From assembly GCA_947166165.1 (NCBI GenBank), contig CAMVDK010000154.1:1-7440 (forward strand): DNA of 7,440 nt, given 5' to 3'. The notes beneath the pieces are model-generated. The model was not told where the DNA came from and ran no database searches. It was given only the letters and a program-made list of their open reading frames with translations. Made by a program: the position numbers and the translations under genes. Position 1 is the first letter of the stretch; every line of letters begins with the position of its first letter. Of the stretch, positions 6,630 through 7,440 are shown in pieces. This DNA is from an uncultured Porphyromonadaceae bacterium (GTDB taxonomy: Bacteria; Bacteroidota; Bacteroidia; Bacteroidales; Muribaculaceae).

Positions 6630-6704
6630 CTATTGAGTGCAGTAGTTGTCCAAAATTCTTGACCTAAGCCACCCTTCAAGGAAAGGGGTTCGGAGAGTCG
6701 GGAA
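6630..6704 (-). other. 3' untranslated stretch after the InlB-type repeat gene
   Basis: These 75 bp lie between the TGA stop and the terminator stem and contain no gene. They include a short imperfect hairpin, CCCTT (6672-6676) with AAGGG (6683-6687), in a pyrimidine-rich context on the minus strand. This recalls the short CCCC-TTTGAAGG-type dispersed intergenic sequences of Bacteroidetes genomes, but the resemblance is loose. Confidence 0.3.
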
Positions 6705-6842
6705 TCACTTCACCATCTTGGTGACGGTGCCGTCGGCGTTCACGACGATGTTGATGCCCTGGAAGGGCTTGTCGCTCACGCGGCCGTTCACGTCGATGTA
6801 GCGCACGGTGCCGGCGGCGGCGCGCACGTCGTTGATGGCGGT
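6705..6842 (-). repeat. Conserved C-terminal tail, copy in the InlB-type repeat gene
   Basis: This encodes the last 45 residues, starting TAINDVR, with YIDVNGRVS, QGINIVV and ADGTVTKMVK. It matches the tail at 1387-1527 with one single-residue gap. The two proteins have unrelated bodies, which points to an independent, transferable module such as a sorting or anchoring signal. The 650-aa dockerin protein lacks it. Confidence 0.75.
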
Positions 6843-7440
6843 GATCACCGTCTCGACAAACGTGGCGGTGATGGTGACCGGCTCGGCGGGCATCTCGAAG
6901 GTGTAGGTGTTGGTCTCGCCCTCGGTGACGGGCACGTTGGCACGGCGGGGCAGCGGGGCCGGCTCGACCTCGGGCTCGGCGGTGGTGACGGCGAACGTCG
7001 ACACCTCGTAGCCCTCGGCGGGAGTCAGCACAACCTTCACCTCGGTGCCCTCGGCAACCACAGCACCGCTCTCAATCTGGTTCTCACCCACATAGACGGC
7101 CACTGCGCCATTCTCGGGAGCGGCCTCGAAGGTGATTGCGCTCTCCACCGGCGGGATTTCCTCAAACTCGGCGGTGACGGTCACATTGTCGGCGGGCATG
7201 GTGAACTCGTAGTCTTCGTTCACTTCCACTATGAGGTCAAGGGTAGCGGGAGTCACGGTGATGCTCTTGAGCTGGTAACCCTCAGCGGGAGCGACGGTCA
7301 GCGTCACGTTGTCGCCGAAGTGGGCGGTGGCGGGAGCCTCCACAGTGCCGTTCTGCATATCGGCCACGGTGATGGTGTAGTCGATGGCCGTGAAGGTGGC
7401 GTTGATGGTCACATTGGCGGCGGGCATGGTGAACGCGTTG
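6705..7440 (-). CDS. C-terminal part of a secreted protein with InlB/Listeria-Bacteroides-type beta repeats and sorting-like tail; N-terminus cut by window edge
   Basis: The frame is open from the right edge to TGA at 6707-6705, giving 244 visible codons. An ATG at 7427 is not the true start: it lies inside the repeat motif FTMPAANVTINATF, and the frame continues upstream of it. The protein is made of beta repeats of the divergent InlB B-repeat (Flg_new-like) type. The end of one is at 7440-7392, a full one at 7382-7164 and a third, longer one at 7142-6858. Each has the order NGxVxA / G..VTLTVAPAEGYQLKSITV / [YF][ET]F[TE]MPA[DE][NP]VT[VI]TAxF. Repeat 3 carries a Pro/Arg-containing insertion (PAPLPRRANVP). 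The last 45 residues match the tail of the 1014-aa protein. Such repeats form extended stalks in surface adhesins and exported enzymes, so what this stalk carries depends on the missing N-terminal part. Confidence 0.88.
   Translation of the reverse strand, partial: NAFTMPAANVTINATFTAIDYTITVADMQNGTVEAPATAHFGDNVTLTVAPAEGYQLKSITVTPATLDLIVEVNEDYEFTMPADNVTVTAEFEEIPPVESAITFEAAPENGAVAVYVGENQIESGAVVAEGTEVKVVLTPAEGYEVSTFAVTTAEPEVEPAPLPRRANVPVTEGETNTYTFEMPAEPVTITATFVETVITAINDVRAAAGTVRYIDVNGRVSDKPFQGINIVVNADGTVTKMVK
6858..7440 (-). repeat. InlB/Listeria-Bacteroides-type beta-repeat array (two full and one partial unit)
   Basis: The units end with the signature [YF]xFTMPAxNVTxxAxF or a variant, at 7392, 7164 and 6858. 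Within units 2 and 3, APAEGYQLKSITV and TPAEGYEVSTFAV align. Units are about 75-95 residues, the longer one owing to an insertion before its last strand. More units probably lie beyond the right edge. Confidence 0.75.

Noticed and set aside
6705..7427. ATG at 7427 as the start of a complete 240-aa protein
   Set aside because: The Met is the conserved M of the FTMPA motif inside a repeat, the frame stays open to the window edge, and there is no signal peptide or spacer before it.

Overview
All four protein genes in this window lie on the minus strand and encode secreted or surface proteins. The window suggests a gut or oral Bacteroidales bacterium, with Muribaculaceae or Prevotellaceae as my best guess. 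The reasons are BspA-type leucine-rich repeats (LRR_5 family), immunoglobulin-like SusE/SusF-type modules, a short sorting-like C-terminal tail, A/T-rich leaders without Shine-Dalgarno sequences, and a TAnnTTTG-type promoter element. Coding DNA is GC-rich and the spacers are AT-rich. No similarity search could be run, so the taxonomy is inference.

Layout in the direction of transcription (right to left). Gene A (7440..6705, N-terminus outside the window) is the end of a protein built from InlB/Listeria-Bacteroides-type beta repeats and closes with a conserved tail of about 45 residues. A strong hairpin terminator (6629..6598) follows it. Spacer 6704..6437 also holds a candidate promoter with a perfect TAACTTTG box and a 9-bp inverted repeat that may be an operator for gene B. 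Gene B (6436..4484, 650 aa) is a secreted LRR_5 protein that ends in a two-repeat dockerin. After only 52 bp comes gene C (4431..1387, 1014 aa), probably in the same transcript. It has a signal peptide, an LRR module, two tandem Ig-like domains, a second LRR module, a beta-rich domain and the same tail as gene A. A 15-bp-stem terminator (1372..1326) closes this unit. Gene D (1215..1, C-terminus outside the window) is a paralogue of gene C, with a signal peptide, an LRR module and the start of an Ig-like glycan-binding-type domain.

Together the genes look like a locus of modular, mosaic surface proteins. They share an N-terminal LRR platform and a Trp-Gly-Arg-Phe capping motif but carry different C-terminal modules. 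A role in binding host or dietary ligands, or in adhesion, is plausible by family, but nothing in the sequence identifies a ligand. I see no enzymes, RNA genes, CRISPR arrays or transposons. Long open frames on the plus strand, up to 827 codons, are antisense shadows.
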